Positions 26,312 through 36,725 of a DNA stretch of 64,000 bases are shown here, piece by piece (the first letter of the stretch is position 1; each line of letters opens with the position of its first letter). The translations under genes and the position numbers were made by a program. This stretch comes from Paracoccaceae bacterium. GTDB lineage: Bacteria > Pseudomonadota > Alphaproteobacteria > Rhodobacterales > Rhodobacteraceae. The stretch is taken from contig JAFIEO010000030.1 in assembly GCA_020832445.1 (NCBI GenBank), positions 38,432-102,431 on the forward strand, in the 5' to 3' direction. The notes under the pieces are model-generated. The model was not told the DNA's origin and ran no database searches. It saw nothing but the letters and a program-made list of their open reading frames with translations.

Positions 26312-29300
26312 TCAGTAATCCCGTTCAAAAAACAGCCCGACACCCACACGGCCCCGATTGTCCACACGCCCGCGCGCGGTCAGCGATGGCGACAGGTCAA
26401 TGCTGATTGACACTTCGCTGTCGCCCTGTGGTTCAAGTTCAAGATCGGTATAGATATTATCCGTCAGATAGCGCCCCAACCGGATAGAGGTTTCGCCATC
26501 TTCATCGGTGCGCACATCCAGATCATCCAGCCCAACATTGCGGCGCAGGCGTTCAAGAATACCTTCGCTGCGCCCCGATAACGTGGCCAGCGATGATGCC
26601 AGCTGCGCGGCCTGAAACACACTAAGGGTTTCAAACCCGCGCCCGAACAACAGCAGCGACACAACTTCTTCTTCGGGCAGTTCGGGGGTGGATTCAAACC
26701 TGATTTCCGGCGAATCCGCGCGCCCTTCCAGCACAATGCGCGCGGTCACGCCCGTGCGTTCAGTCGATGCCACCAGCCGCACAAACGGCACCAGATCGCC
26801 TTGCAGGCTGGCAAACCCTTCGTTCAGGGTGAACCGGTTGCCCAGCAAATCCAGCCGCCCGCGGATCAATGCAAACTGGCCAATGGGAATAGGGTCCGCA
26901 GTGGTGCCCGTCAGGCGCAACTGCCCCCCCAGTTCGGCATCAAGGCCACGCCCGCGGATGAAAATCCGGTTGGGCGCGTCAATCGTCAGATCCAGCGTTG
27001 CCGGACGCCGCACACGGCCATGGGTTTCGCCTGCAAAAATACCGGCCCGCTGGCGGGTGTCGCGCACCGCCGCCGTTTCGCCCTGATGCTGAATATTTGG
27101 CGGAATGAACCCGCGCGACACCAGACCAACACGCGGAATGCGGATTTCCGTGCCATCCAGCACCAGATTGCCCGCAAGGTTTGGCCCTTGCGTCAGCGCG
27201 CCGGTAATCGCTACCTGACCAGACACATCTGTCTGATATAATTGCGGGTCCTGAAGGCGAAAATCGGTCAGTTGCGCGCGCAAATCTGCGTTCAGGGGCG
27301 GCATTAGGTCAATATTACCGGTCAGGGTGACAGTGCCGCCTGCAACCGCGCGGCCCTGCACGTCTATTGCGGCCTGCCCGCCCGAAAGCTGGGCACGCGC
27401 CGCAAGGTCGGTGATACGGATATTCTGCTGTGGCAGGACGAGCTGCGCGCCCGTTGCCTCGGCAGTGCCAGTGACGGAACCAAGCGCAAGCGGGCCGTTC
27501 AGCGCCACATCAAACCGCGCCGGTCCCTGCACGGAACGTGGTTCAATGCGCGGGTTGATCAATGCAATATCGCCGGTGCCGCTGGCGCGCAGATCGCCGC
27601 GTAAATCGCGCGAAATAGTGCCCGCTGCCTGCACAGACAGCCCCGCCGGACCACTTGCCGCCAGATCAAGCGCGAACGCGTCGCCCGTGTCGCGCACATC
27701 ACCCGACACCGTAACAGCACCTGTGATACCGGGCACAATCAACGCCAGATCGCGCAGCTGCGCGTCAACATTCATCGCGGGGCGGCCTTGTGTGCTTTGG
27801 CCGGATATATTTGCAGTCAGGTTCGGCCCCGACAGGCGCGCGCCTTCTATCATCAGCGCATCGGCGCGCTGAACAACGCGCGCGGTCAATTGGTTGGTGC
27901 CCGCCAGCACGCGGTTTGCCACGTCATTGCCAAGGCGCAGATCGCGTGCTGTCACATCCAGATCAAGCGCGCGGGTGTCGCCTTCTTCGCGCAAGGCCAC
28001 ATCGCCACGGACACTGCCGCCAAACCCCGGACGAACCGACCCAAGCGAGCCAAGTGCAAATTCCGCATCCAGCCGCGATGCACCTGCCGCATAGCGCCCG
28101 TTGGCCGACAGGTTCAGGACGGCATTTTCAACACTCAATACTGCCAGATCAAACGCGGCACCGTCGCGCTGCCCTTCAATCTGAAGACGTGTTTCCCCGC
28201 GCAATGCACGGTTTGCATCCGGCTGGCCCACTGTCAGATCACGGGCGCGGGCCTCAACGGTTACCGATTCACGTTCCGGCGGGCCATCAATGGCAACGCG
28301 CGCATCAATCGCACCGCCAAAATCGTCACCAAGCACCGAAAGATCAGAAAAATCCAGATCACCGCGCAAACGAACATCCTGCGGCGTGACCTGCCCGCGC
28401 AGATCGGCGCGCAATGTCTGGGCTTGCGCGGTCAATTCATGCAAGGTCACTGTCCCACCGCGCCCGTCTGCATTCAACGAAATCACGCTTTCACCCGCCA
28501 GCAAACGGTCAAGCTGTTCCTGCCCGAATGTCAGGTCAACACCGCTGACGCTGGTTTGCACGCTGAAACTGTCGCGTTCCGGCCCTATGCGCCCTTCGGC
28601 ACGCGCGCGCACCGCGCCCGACAGATCCCGCCCCGCCAGACGCGACAAGCGCGAAATGTCCAGAAATTCCGCCTGACCATCCGCGAAAACAACGCCATCT
28701 TCCAGCCGCGCGCGCCCGTTGATGGTGAAATTCCGCCCCTCCAGCAGGACACCGGGCAACAGCAGGGGCCGCCCTTCGCGCCAGATAAACGCGACAGACC
28801 CCGTCATGGAACTGCCCAGCGCTTCGGCCACGCCCTGATCGCGCGCCGACACACCCAGCGCGGAAAAATCGATAAGCGCATCGACCACGTCGATATCTTC
28901 GCCAAACCCTTGTGATGTGATCCGCCCCAACCCGTTGACAAACAGGCTTTCGACCGAAATATCACCATTGTCGAACCCGATCAGGTCCAGCACAAGTTCC
29001 CAGTCATCGCTGGCGGACGCATCAAACCCCAGCCGCAAATCTGCCTGTTCAATTGTGGTGTCCGACCCCGCAAGCGGCAGCCGCACGCGCCCGCCATTGC
29101 GGTCCCGAATTTCGCCGCGCAGGTCAATCAGTTCGGGCAGAGTGTCAGTGCCCATGCGCACACGACCATCGAGCTTCAGTTTTTCGGTCTGAATGCTCAG
29201 ATTATCCAGCGACAGGCGACCATCATCAAACCTGCGTGCCTGCGTGCGCAAACGGCTGTCATCACCGAAAAACGGGTGGAATTCCGGTTGCAGCAGCGGG

Positions 29301-30163
29301 CGCAGATCCCCGCCCAGGTCCAGCCGCACTGCCTGCGCAACGCCGGGCAGGGTGGTCTGCAAACCAAACTCTCCCGCGACCCGGCGCTGTCCGTCAGTAT
29401 CCAGCGTGATTTCGGCCTCAAAACTGTCAATCGGCCCTTCGCCCTGCACGCGCAGCGCGGCAGATGGCAGGTCCGGCACATCCAGCAGCGTTACCGCCAG
29501 CCCGCCCGCCGCTTCCTGAACATTCAGGTCCAGCGACAGCACGCGCGTGTCATTGGAAAAGCTGGCATCCAGCAGAAACTGGCCTTCGACATCATCCAGC
29601 CGGTCAATCTGTAACCTTGCATCACCTTCACCACCGGCCAGGGCTGCGCGGCCACTGACGCCTGCGCGCAATTCCTGACCAAGCAGTGGGGCACCCAGAA
29701 CCACCTCGTCAAACGCCAACTGCCCCAGATTGATGGACACAGGCAGTTCAGGCAGTTCAAAGCGCCGCATCGGCACCAGTTCGTCCGAGTCCTCGCCCAC
29801 TGGCGCACGCAAAACTTCGACACGTTCGGCCGAAATCTCGGCAATTTCAATACGGCGCTGGAACAGGGCGGACCGGTTCCATTGCAATGCCGCACCTGTG
29901 ACCCGCAGCCAGATACCCTCATCATCCTCGATCGTCATCTGATCGAATGTCGCGCGCGATGACAATGCACCCTGAAACCCTGTAATCCGGACCGCGCGGC
30001 CACGGTCAGACAAACTGTCCTGCAACAGGCGCGTCAGAAAACCCACATCGCTTTCGCCGGGATCAGGGGCAATCTCTTCCAGTCCCTGCGCCGTCAAATT
30101 CGCAGGAAAAGCCATCATCAGGCAGATAAACGCCAATGATATGATGTGCAAAACCCGCGTCAA
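26312..30163 (-). CDS. tamB: translocation and assembly module protein TamB
   Basis: A 1283-residue protein with an N-terminal signal anchor (LHIISLAFICLMMAF). Most of its length is long beta-helical, repetitive AsmA-like sequence, and the conserved C-terminal DUF490 region ends RVGVGLFFERDY. TamB bridges the periplasm from the inner membrane to TamA, supporting outer-membrane protein or phospholipid transport. The start is a TTG at 30163 whose TTGA overlaps the tamA stop. GGCAGG lies a few bases upstream of it. Length and ending agree with the family. Confidence 0.93.
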   Translation of the reverse strand: MTRVLHIISLAFICLMMAFPANLTAQGLEEIAPDPGESDVGFLTRLLQDSLSDRGRAVRITGFQGALSSRATFDQMTIEDDEGIWLRVTGAALQWNRSALFQRRIEIAEISAERVEVLRAPVGEDSDELVPMRRFELPELPVSINLGQLAFDEVVLGAPLLGQELRAGVSGRAALAGGEGDARLQIDRLDDVEGQFLLDASFSNDTRVLSLDLNVQEAAGGLAVTLLDVPDLPSAALRVQGEGPIDSFEAEITLDTDGQRRVAGEFGLQTTLPGVAQAVRLDLGGDLRPLLQPEFHPFFGDDSRLRTQARRFDDGRLSLDNLSIQTEKLKLDGRVRMGTDTLPELIDLRGEIRDRNGGRVRLPLAGSDTTIEQADLRLGFDASASDDWELVLDLIGFDNGDISVESLFVNGLGRITSQGFGEDIDVVDALIDFSALGVSARDQGVAEALGSSMTGSVAFIWREGRPLLLPGVLLEGRNFTINGRARLEDGVVFADGQAEFLDISRLSRLAGRDLSGAVRARAEGRIGPERDSFSVQTSVSGVDLTFGQEQLDRLLAGESVISLNADGRGGTVTLHELTAQAQTLRADLRGQVTPQDVRLRGDLDFSDLSVLGDDFGGAIDARVAIDGPPERESVTVEARARDLTVGQPDANRALRGETRLQIEGQRDGAAFDLAVLSVENAVLNLSANGRYAAGASRLDAEFALGSLGSVRPGFGGSVRGDVALREEGDTRALDLDVTARDLRLGNDVANRVLAGTNQLTARVVQRADALMIEGARLSGPNLTANISGQSTQGRPAMNVDAQLRDLALIVPGITGAVTVSGDVRDTGDAFALDLAASGPAGLSVQAAGTISRDLRGDLRASGTGDIALINPRIEPRSVQGPARFDVALNGPLALGSVTGTAEATGAQLVLPQQNIRITDLAARAQLSGGQAAIDVQGRAVAGGTVTLTGNIDLMPPLNADLRAQLTDFRLQDPQLYQTDVSGQVAITGALTQGPNLAGNLVLDGTEIRIPRVGLVSRGFIPPNIQHQGETAAVRDTRQRAGIFAGETHGRVRRPATLDLTIDAPNRIFIRGRGLDAELGGQLRLTGTTADPIPIGQFALIRGRLDLLGNRFTLNEGFASLQGDLVPFVRLVASTERTGVTARIVLEGRADSPEIRFESTPELPEEEVVSLLLFGRGFETLSVFQAAQLASSLATLSGRSEGILERLRRNVGLDDLDVRTDEDGETSIRLGRYLTDNIYTDLELEPQGDSEVSISIDLSPSLTARGRVDNRGRVGVGLFFERDY

Positions 30164-32016
30164 AACGCCTGCCCTATGCCCAGATACAATTGCGGGCCGC
30201 GCCCCGTGTCCCCACGCACCGGCATACCAACATCCAGCCGAAGCGGGCCAACGGGGGTTTCATATCGCAGCCCCACGCCAGCCCCCGCATGCCAGCCCGA
30301 CGGGCCGGTAAATGCCCCTTCGGACACATAGCCTGCATCGGCAAACGCTGTCAGGCCAATGGTTTCTGTGGCGCGCATCCGCCCTTCCAGTGACAGCGCC
30401 GCGAAACCACGCCCACCGGAACGCACACCATCCGGCGACACACCCAGCGACCGGAAAGGCTGGCCCCGAACGGACCCGCCACCACCGGAATAAAACAGGA
30501 AATCACGCGGCGTGCGGTCAATATTGGCCCCGATAATGGCCCCCGCCTGCGCGCGCCCTGCCAGAACAAACCGATCATCCTCGCCAACACCGTAATAGCT
30601 GCGGGCATCCAGATACGCACGCGCCCCGCTATCTGCGGCTGAAATACCAAGGAACGGCGTCAGTTCTGCCTGAAGATAGGTGCCGCTTGTGGGCGCGCGT
30701 TCGTCATCGCGCCGGTCCCATTCCACACTCAGCGGCAGCAACAGCAAGCGATAATTCCGGCGGATGTCCAGATCCTTGCCAAAGCGCGCGCGTTCAACTA
30801 GCGCACCAATACCTGCCCCGAATGTCAGCTGGTCATTGAACCGGTGCGACAGGCCGATGTCCAGCCGCGCACGACGGGCAATGAAATCATCCTCGCGCTC
30901 GTTCTCGACCAATGCACCAAGGTTCAGGGTGGTGTCTGGCGTGAATGTGGCGGGGCGCGAAAATTCCAGCGCAAGCCGGTAATCACGCCCGCCGCGCCGC
31001 GCGGCAAGCCCGCCAACCATCGCTTCGATCCGGAACCGTTCCGCACCACCCAACAGGTTGCGGTGCAACCAGAACCCCGTAAGCTTGGCACCGCTTTCGG
31101 TGTCCAACTCGATACTTGCGCCAATGCGGCGCAAGGGGGCCTCGACAACAGCGGCGTTTATGTCCAGTGATCCGTCGGGATTGCCATCCTCGGCTTCGCG
31201 CAGGGCAACCGACGCAAAGGTGCCGGTGCGGCGCAACCGTTCCGCCGCGCGCTGCACATCATCGGGCGAGAACACCTCGCCGGTGGGCAGGCCCGCGATT
31301 TTGACAATCCGGTTCGGGCGCGTGCGTTCCTGCCCGCTGGGGCGCAACTTGCCGAATGTGAAACGGGGTCCGGGGTCTAGCGATACATCGACATCAAGTT
31401 CCTGCGCGGTGTGGCGTGCGGTAATCTGCTGGCCGACAGGTTCGGCTTTCGCATGGCCCAGATCCCGCCAGCCGTCTATCGCCACCTCGGCGGTGTCGCG
31501 TATGATTGTGCTGCGCGCGGAGCGTCCGGGGGCAAACCCGTCGGGCAGGTCGGTTTCAGGCGCAAGCGGTCCGATCTGCGCACGCCCGAACACAAAAGGC
31601 GGCCCCGCAGACAATTGCACATCAATTACATCAATAGTGTCAGGCGGGTTCAGGGGCGAGATGTCAGCCGCCTCGCGCCCGTTGATGCGAATGCTGATTA
31701 CCGGCGCATAATAGCCCGCTTCATAGAACAGACCGATCAACTGGCCGTATTCCGCACGCGCAATCGTGAACACTTCAAACGGGTCGGACAGGCCGTCATC
31801 GCGCGCCGCACGCAGCAAGGACGCTTGCTGCAAGTCACGATCAAGTGCGCTGCTGCCACCAGTGACTGAAAATCGCAAGTCTTCGAACCCTGCCGCAGGT
31901 TGGGCAAGAACCATAGCAAATACAAGTGTTTGCGCCATACCAGCCAGTCGACCGCGTGCGCACCCCTGTAGTTTTTTCAAGTGGCTATCCACCCTTAAAT
32001 GACGGCGACTACGCAT
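30160..32016 (-). CDS. tamA: outer-membrane translocation module TamA (BamA/Omp85 family)
   Basis: About 618 residues: a signal region (MAQTLVFAMVLAQPAAG), POTRA domains to about residue 270, then an Omp85 beta-barrel with the late-barrel motif FLFYSGGGGSVRGQPFRSLG and a C-terminus ending LYLGIGQAF, an outer-membrane terminal strand. TamA pairs with TamB, whose gene overlaps it by four bases. The start is uncertain: the ATG at 32016 gives a long n-region before the signal core, the ATG at 31938 gives a short one lacking positive charges, and a GTG at 32043 is also open. Confidence 0.9.
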   Translation of the reverse strand: MRSRRHLRVDSHLKKLQGCARGRLAGMAQTLVFAMVLAQPAAGFEDLRFSVTGGSSALDRDLQQASLLRAARDDGLSDPFEVFTIARAEYGQLIGLFYEAGYYAPVISIRINGREAADISPLNPPDTIDVIDVQLSAGPPFVFGRAQIGPLAPETDLPDGFAPGRSARSTIIRDTAEVAIDGWRDLGHAKAEPVGQQITARHTAQELDVDVSLDPGPRFTFGKLRPSGQERTRPNRIVKIAGLPTGEVFSPDDVQRAAERLRRTGTFASVALREAEDGNPDGSLDINAAVVEAPLRRIGASIELDTESGAKLTGFWLHRNLLGGAERFRIEAMVGGLAARRGGRDYRLALEFSRPATFTPDTTLNLGALVENEREDDFIARRARLDIGLSHRFNDQLTFGAGIGALVERARFGKDLDIRRNYRLLLLPLSVEWDRRDDERAPTSGTYLQAELTPFLGISAADSGARAYLDARSYYGVGEDDRFVLAGRAQAGAIIGANIDRTPRDFLFYSGGGGSVRGQPFRSLGVSPDGVRSGGRGFAALSLEGRMRATETIGLTAFADAGYVSEGAFTGPSGWHAGAGVGLRYETPVGPLRLDVGMPVRGDTGRGPQLYLGIGQAF

Positions 32017-32070
32017 TCCTTGTTTGTTGTTGCAGATCAACACTGACTGGACAACTCGAAACTTCCGGGG

Positions 32071-32088
32071 CTGGCAACACTCTGCCAG
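32071..32088. other. hairpin in the tamA-ahcY divergent intergenic region
   Basis: CTGGCA (32071-32076) pairs with TGCCAG (32083-32088) within the 172-base gap that must contain promoters for both tamA and ahcY. I compared this leader with the SAH, SAM-II and SAM/SAH riboswitch patterns I know and did not find a match, so I only record the hairpin. Confidence 0.3.
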
Positions 32089-32188
32089 TTATCGGGCCTT
32101 AAGCAATACACCCGCGCGCCCTTGTTGGGTGGGGGTTCGGGTGCTATGTCGCACGCAAGAATTCATCTGAATAAAGGAGCTTGGGCGG

Positions 32189-33580
32189 ATGTCTCAAGAC
32201 TATGTAATCAAGGATATTGCGCTGGCAGATTTCGGGCGCAAGGAATTGGATATTGCCGAAACGGAAATGCCCGGTCTGATGTCGCTACGCGAAGAATACG
32301 GTGCCGCCCAACCCCTGAAGGGGGCGCGGATCGCCGGATCGCTGCACATGACCATTCAGACTGCGGTTCTGATTGAAACGCTGGTGGCCCTTGGTGCTGA
32401 TGTGCGTTGGGCATCGTGCAACATTTATTCCACGCAGGACCACGCTGCGGCCGCGATTGCCGCCGGTGGCACACCTGTTTTCGCCATCAAGGGCGAAACA
32501 CTGGAAGAATACTGGACATATACTGACCAGATCTTCCATTTCGCAGATGGCGCGAACATGATTTTGGACGATGGTGGCGATGCCACAATGTATATCTTGC
32601 TGGGCGCGCGGGTTGAGGCGGGCGAGACAGACCTGATCGCCACCCCCACCAGCGAAGAAGAAGAATACCTGTTCGCACAGATCAAGAAACGCCTTGCCGC
32701 AAGCCCGGGCTGGTTTGCGCGCCAGCGCGACCTGATCAAGGGCGTGTCCGAGGAAACCACCACCGGCGTTCACCGTCTGTATGAATTGCACAAGAAAGGG
32801 CAGCTTCCTTTCCCTGCAATCAACGTCAATGACAGCGTGACCAAATCGAAATTCGACAACAAATACGGCTGCAAGGAATCGCTGGTTGACGGTATCCGCC
32901 GCGCCACCGACACGATGATGGCGGGCAAAGTGGCTGTGGTGTGCGGCTATGGCGATGTTGGCAAAGGGTCCGCCGCCAGCCTTCAGGGTGCGGGCGCACG
33001 GGTCAAAGTCACCGAAGTTGACCCGATCTGCGCGTTGCAGGCCGCAATGGACGGGTTCGAGGTTGTTTTGCTGGAAGATGTGGTGAAAACCGCCGACATC
33101 TTCATCACGACCACCGGCAACAAGGATGTCATCCGCATCGAGCATATGCGCGAAATGAAGGACATGGCGATTGTCGGCAATATTGGCCATTTCGACAATG
33201 AAATTCAGGTAGCGGCGCTGAAAAACCACAAATGGACCAATATCAAGGACCAGGTGGACATGATCGAAATGCCGTCAGGTAACCGCATGATCCTGCTAAG
33301 TCAGGGCCGTTTGCTGAACCTTGGCAATGCCACCGGCCACCCCAGTTTCGTGATGTCGGCAAGTTTCACCAATCAGGTTCTGGCGCAGATCGAATTGTGG
33401 ACCAAGGGGGATGAGTATGCCCCTGGCGTATTCATCCTGCCCAAGGCGCTGGATGAAAAGGTTGCGCGCCTGCATCTGGGGCGTATCGGCGTCAAGCTGA
33501 CGGAACTGCGCCCCGATCAGGCCAGCTATATCGGCGTCGCCGTCGAAGGGCCGTTCAAGCCAGAACATTACCGCTACTGA
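32189..33580 (+). CDS. ahcY: adenosylhomocysteinase
   Basis: A 463-residue S-adenosylhomocysteine hydrolase, which splits SAH to adenosine and homocysteine in the methylation cycle. The NAD-binding motif [10 protein letters not shown], the adenosine-site region [28 protein letters not shown], the IGHFDNEIQ segment and the terminal KPEHYRY are all present. The start at 32189 ([15 protein letters not shown]) has AAAGGAG upstream. It stands alone between the divergent tam genes and a strong terminator. Confidence 0.98.
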   Translation: MSQDYVIKDIALADFGRKELDIAETEMPGLMSLREEYGAAQPLKGARIAGSLHMTIQTAVLIETLVALGADVRWASCNIYSTQDHAAAAIAAGGTPVFAIKGETLEEYWTYTDQIFHFADGANMILDDGGDATMYILLGARVEAGETDLIATPTSEEEEYLFAQIKKRLAASPGWFARQRDLIKGVSEETTTGVHRLYELHKKGQLPFPAINVNDSVTKSKFDNKYGCKESLVDGIRRATDTMMAGKVAVVCGYGDVGKGSAASLQGAGARVKVTEVDPICALQAAMDGFEVVLLEDVVKTADIFITTTGNKDVIRIEHMREMKDMAIVGNIGHFDNEIQVAALKNHKWTNIKDQVDMIEMPSGNRMILLSQGRLLNLGNATGHPSFVMSASFTNQVLAQIELWTKGDEYAPGVFILPKALDEKVARLHLGRIGVKLTELRPDQASYIGVAVEGPFKPEHYRY

Positions 33581-33596
33581 TCCGGTTCTATGCAGA

Positions 33597-33626
33597 AAAA
33601 GGGGGGCCAATGCCCCCCTTTTGTTT
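33597..33626 (+). terminator. rho-independent terminator after ahcY
   Basis: Six G at 33601-33606 pair with six C at 33613-33618, extended by one C-G pair inside and four A-T pairs outside, with a CAAT loop. The stem runs into TTTTGTTTT. It begins 16 bases after the ahcY stop. Confidence 0.92.
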
Positions 33627-33654
33627 TCGATGACCCTGCGCTGCGCGCGGTTTT

Positions 33655-33678
33655 GAGTATTTCCGGCAAGATGAAATC
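33655..33678 (+). repeat. short recurring intergenic motif, copy 1
   Basis: The 24-base motif reads GAGTATTTCCGG followed by CAAGATGAAATC. It is repeated with one mismatch at 61207-61230. It lies between ahcY and the convergent trhO, 11 bases from the trhO stop. Variants of GAGTATTT...AAGATGAA are frequent in gene ends of Rhodobacteraceae; the function is unknown to me. Confidence 0.55.
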
Positions 33679-33689
33679 CCGCCAGTGTG

Positions 33690-34613
33690 TCACTGTTGGG
33701 GTTTTTCGGGGCTTAGGCCCAGATGCCGTGTCCCGCGCGCCGCGGCCAGCGTGATCTGGTGCTGGCGTTCGCGGAATGCCGCGCGGCGCGCCTCGGTGAA
33801 TTCATCCACACAATGGTGACATTGCACGCCCTGTTCATATTCGGGCCTGTGCGTATCTTCGGGCCAAAGCGGGCGGCGGCAGGCGTGGCACATGATATGC
33901 GGGCCGGGTTTCAGCCCGTGTTCTACGGACACACGCTGGTCAAATACGAAACATGCGCCCTGCCACATGCTTTGATCGGCGGGCACATCTTCCAGATATT
34001 TCAGAATACCGCCTTGCAGGTGATACACATCGCTTATGCCTTGTTGCAGCAGAAAATTTGTGGACTTTTCGCACCGGATGCCCCCCGTGCAGAACATCGC
34101 AATGCGTTTGTTGTGAAAGCGTTCGCGGTTTTCTTTCCACCATTTCGGGAAGTCACGGAAGGATTTTGTCGCAGGGTCAATCGCGCCTTCAAATGTGCCA
34201 ATGGCCACTTCGTAATCATTGCGCGTGTCGATCACGGCCACATCCGGCGCGCTGATCAACGCGTTCCAGTCCTGCGGCGCGACATAATGGCCGGTGCCTG
34301 CGCGGGGGTCGACATCCGGCTGGCCCATGGTGACGATTTCGCGTTTCAGCCGCACTTTCATACGCCCGAAGGGCATGGTTTCTGCCGGGCTTTCCTTCCA
34401 GTCCAGATCCGCGCAGCCGGGCAGGGCGCGAATATGCGCCAGCATCGCATCTATACCCGCACGCGTGCCGGCGATGGTGCCGTTGATCCCTTCGCGCGCC
34501 AGCAAAAGCGACCCTTTGACGCTGTGGGTTTGCGCAAGCGCCAGCAACGGGCCGCGCAACGTTGCGGGTTCATCGAATCGGGTAAAATGATAAAGTGCGG
34601 CAACTGTCAGCAT
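33690..34613 (-). CDS. trhO: tRNA uridine(34) hydroxylase / rhodanese-like protein TrhO
   Basis: A 307-residue YceA/TrhO protein, an oxygen-dependent enzyme that hydroxylates U34 of some tRNAs. An N-terminal acylphosphatase-like part ([17 protein letters not shown]) is followed by a rhodanese domain with [18 protein letters not shown] and the active-site loop [12 protein letters not shown]. The C-terminal MCHACRRPL and CHHC cysteines are also typical. The ATG at 34613 ([13 protein letters not shown]) is where homology begins; the frame is open 53 codons further but overlaps the divergent pncA promoter region. Confidence 0.92.
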   Translation of the reverse strand: MLTVAALYHFTRFDEPATLRGPLLALAQTHSVKGSLLLAREGINGTIAGTRAGIDAMLAHIRALPGCADLDWKESPAETMPFGRMKVRLKREIVTMGQPDVDPRAGTGHYVAPQDWNALISAPDVAVIDTRNDYEVAIGTFEGAIDPATKSFRDFPKWWKENRERFHNKRIAMFCTGGIRCEKSTNFLLQQGISDVYHLQGGILKYLEDVPADQSMWQGACFVFDQRVSVEHGLKPGPHIMCHACRRPLWPEDTHRPEYEQGVQCHHCVDEFTEARRAAFRERQHQITLAAARGTRHLGLSPEKPQQ

Positions 34614-34714
34614 GCCACTGCATTTACTGCCGAGTTTTGCGCGGCGCAAGCCTGCGGGATTGACGCAGCCCGATTGTGTGCGTAGCCATGAGCCGACAGA
34701 CAGGAGGGCACGAG

Positions 34715-35311
34715 ATGACCCATGCGCTGGTCGTGATTGACATGCAAAACGACTTTTGCCCCGGCGGTGCACTGGCTGTGACCGATGGGGACACGGTTGT
34801 TGCGGGAATTAACGCCCGCATGGCGCAAGCGGGCGCTGTCATTCTGACACAGGATTGGCACCCGGCAGGGCATTCATCCTTCGCAAGCCAGCATAAGGGG
34901 CGCGCACCGATGGCGTCGGTGACAATGCCTTACGGTCCGCAAGTGCTGTGGCCGGATCATTGCGTGCAGGGCAGCAAAGGCGCGGAATTTCACGCAGGTC
35001 TGGACACGGACCGCGCCGATCTGATCCTGCGCAAAGGGGTTAACCGCGATATCGACAGCTATTCCGCCTTCTTTGAAAACGACCAGACCACACCAACAGG
35101 GCTGGACGGGTATCTGCGCACACGCGGGATAACCGATCTGGATTTCGCAGGGCTGGCGACAGATTTCTGCGTGGCGTGGTCTGCACTGGACGCAGCGCGT
35201 CTGGGCTACAAGGTGCGCGTTCTGACATCGCTGTGCCGCGGCATAGACGTGAACGGGTCCATGGTGCAGGCGCTTGATAATTTGCGCGCCGCAGGTGTGG
35301 AGCTGGTCTAG
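34715..35311 (+). CDS. pncA: nicotinamidase
   Basis: A 198-residue isochorismatase-fold amidase that converts nicotinamide to nicotinate, the first step of NAD salvage. The catalytic residues are recognisable: Asp in [13 protein letters not shown], Lys in LRKGVN and Cys in GLATDFCV. The metal ligands are in [12 protein letters not shown]. Start at 34715 with CAGGAGGGC just upstream; two earlier in-frame ATGs are less likely. pncB follows two bases after the stop, so the two steps of nicotinate salvage are coupled. Confidence 0.95.
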   Translation: MTHALVVIDMQNDFCPGGALAVTDGDTVVAGINARMAQAGAVILTQDWHPAGHSSFASQHKGRAPMASVTMPYGPQVLWPDHCVQGSKGAEFHAGLDTDRADLILRKGVNRDIDSYSAFFENDQTTPTGLDGYLRTRGITDLDFAGLATDFCVAWSALDAARLGYKVRVLTSLCRGIDVNGSMVQALDNLRAAGVELV

Positions 35312-35313
35312 CC

Positions 35314-36603
35314 ATGGATATTGCCACCCGTGTTTATAACCACCGCTGGAAGATGGACCCGATTGTGCGGTCCCTGATCGACACTGATTTTTATAAGTTG
35401 TTGATGTGCCAGTCGGTTTTTACCAACCATCCGCATACGCAAGTGACCTTCAGCCTGATTAACCGCGCCGCGCATATTCCACTGGCACGCCTGATCGACG
35501 AGGGGGAACTGCGCGAGCAACTGGACCACATTCGCACCCTTGGCCTGTCGCGCGGGGAATCCACGTTTTTGCGTGGCAATATGTTTTACGGCAAACGCCA
35601 GATGTTCCGCCCCGATTTCATGGAATGGTTCGAGGGGTTTCGCCTGCCGCCCTATCATCTGGAACGCGTGGGCGATCAGTATGAACTGACATTCGAGGGC
35701 ACATGGTCCGAGGTGATGCTGTGGGAAATACCCGCCCTTGCCGTGTTGATGGAATTGCGGTCACGCGCCGTTCTCGGGCAAATGAAGCGGTTTGAACTAC
35801 AGGTGCTGTATGCCCGTGCAATGACGCGGCTGTGGGAAAAAATAGCCCGCCTGCAACGCCATGAGACCCTGCGCATTGCAGATTTCGGCACGCGCAGGCG
35901 GCATTCGTTTCTGTGGCAGGACTGGTGCGTGCAGGCCATGATGGAAGGGCTGGGCACACGGTTTGCAGGCACATCGAACTGCCTGATTGCCATGCGCCGC
36001 GAGGTGGAGGCCATCGGCACCAACGCCCATGAACTGCCCATGGTCTGCGCCGCCTTGGCAAAGGATGACGACGCACTTGCCCGCGCGCCCTATCAGGTGC
36101 TGGCGGACTGGCAAGCCGAACATTCGGGCAATTTGCGCATTATCCTGCCCGATACATACGGCACGGCGGGTTTTCTGGAACGCGCGCCCGACTGGCTGTC
36201 GGACTGGACGGGTATTCGCATCGATTCGGGTGATCCTGTCGCTGGCGCGGAAACCGCCATTCGCTGGTGGCAGGATCGGGGGCAGGACCCGCGCGAAAAG
36301 CTTATCATATTTTCGGACGGGCTGGATGTGGGCCTGATTGAAGAATTGCACACCAGATTCGCCGCACGTGTGAAGGTCAGTTTCGGCTGGGGCACATTGT
36401 TGACGAATGACTTTCGCGGATTGGCCGAAAACGACGGCCTGGCCCCCTTCAGCCTTGTGTGCAAAGCTGCGGCGGCAAACGGACACCCGACAGTCAAGCT
36501 GTCCGACAACCCGAACAAAGCAATGGGACCAGCGGACGAGATTGCACGCTATAAACGTGTTTTTGGTCTGGGCGCGCAGACAGCACAACCTGTGATTGTT
36601 TAA
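35314..36603 (+). CDS. pncB: nicotinate phosphoribosyltransferase
   Basis: A 429-residue enzyme that joins nicotinate to PRPP, giving nicotinate mononucleotide for the Preiss-Handler route to NAD. DTDFYKLLMCQ, DFGTRRRHSFLWQ, the TSNCLIAMRREV helix and the phosphate-binding FGWGTLLTNDF are family hallmarks, and length is normal for the PncB type. It follows pncA with a two-base gap. The ATG at 35314 is the first in frame; a later ATG (MDPIVRSLIDTDF) is possible but would drop a little conserved sequence. Confidence 0.96.
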   Translation: MDIATRVYNHRWKMDPIVRSLIDTDFYKLLMCQSVFTNHPHTQVTFSLINRAAHIPLARLIDEGELREQLDHIRTLGLSRGESTFLRGNMFYGKRQMFRPDFMEWFEGFRLPPYHLERVGDQYELTFEGTWSEVMLWEIPALAVLMELRSRAVLGQMKRFELQVLYARAMTRLWEKIARLQRHETLRIADFGTRRRHSFLWQDWCVQAMMEGLGTRFAGTSNCLIAMRREVEAIGTNAHELPMVCAALAKDDDALARAPYQVLADWQAEHSGNLRIILPDTYGTAGFLERAPDWLSDWTGIRIDSGDPVAGAETAIRWWQDRGQDPREKLIIFSDGLDVGLIEELHTRFAARVKVSFGWGTLLTNDFRGLAENDGLAPFSLVCKAAAANGHPTVKLSDNPNKAMGPADEIARYKRVFGLGAQTAQPVIV

Positions 36604-36725
36604 TTTCCGGTAACCCTAGCAGCGGAATTCAGCATAAGCGACGCGATGTCACACCGATTTTTGGTGACAGACGCCCCAAGCTGTGGTGCAATATACCTAT
36701 CGCAATCAGAGAAGGAGGAATTTCA

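Noticed and set aside
32017..32188. SAH, SAM-II or SAM/SAH riboswitch in the leader of ahcY
   Set aside because: The gene is a typical target, but the conserved core sequences I know for these riboswitches are not present. Only a small hairpin (32071-32088) was found.
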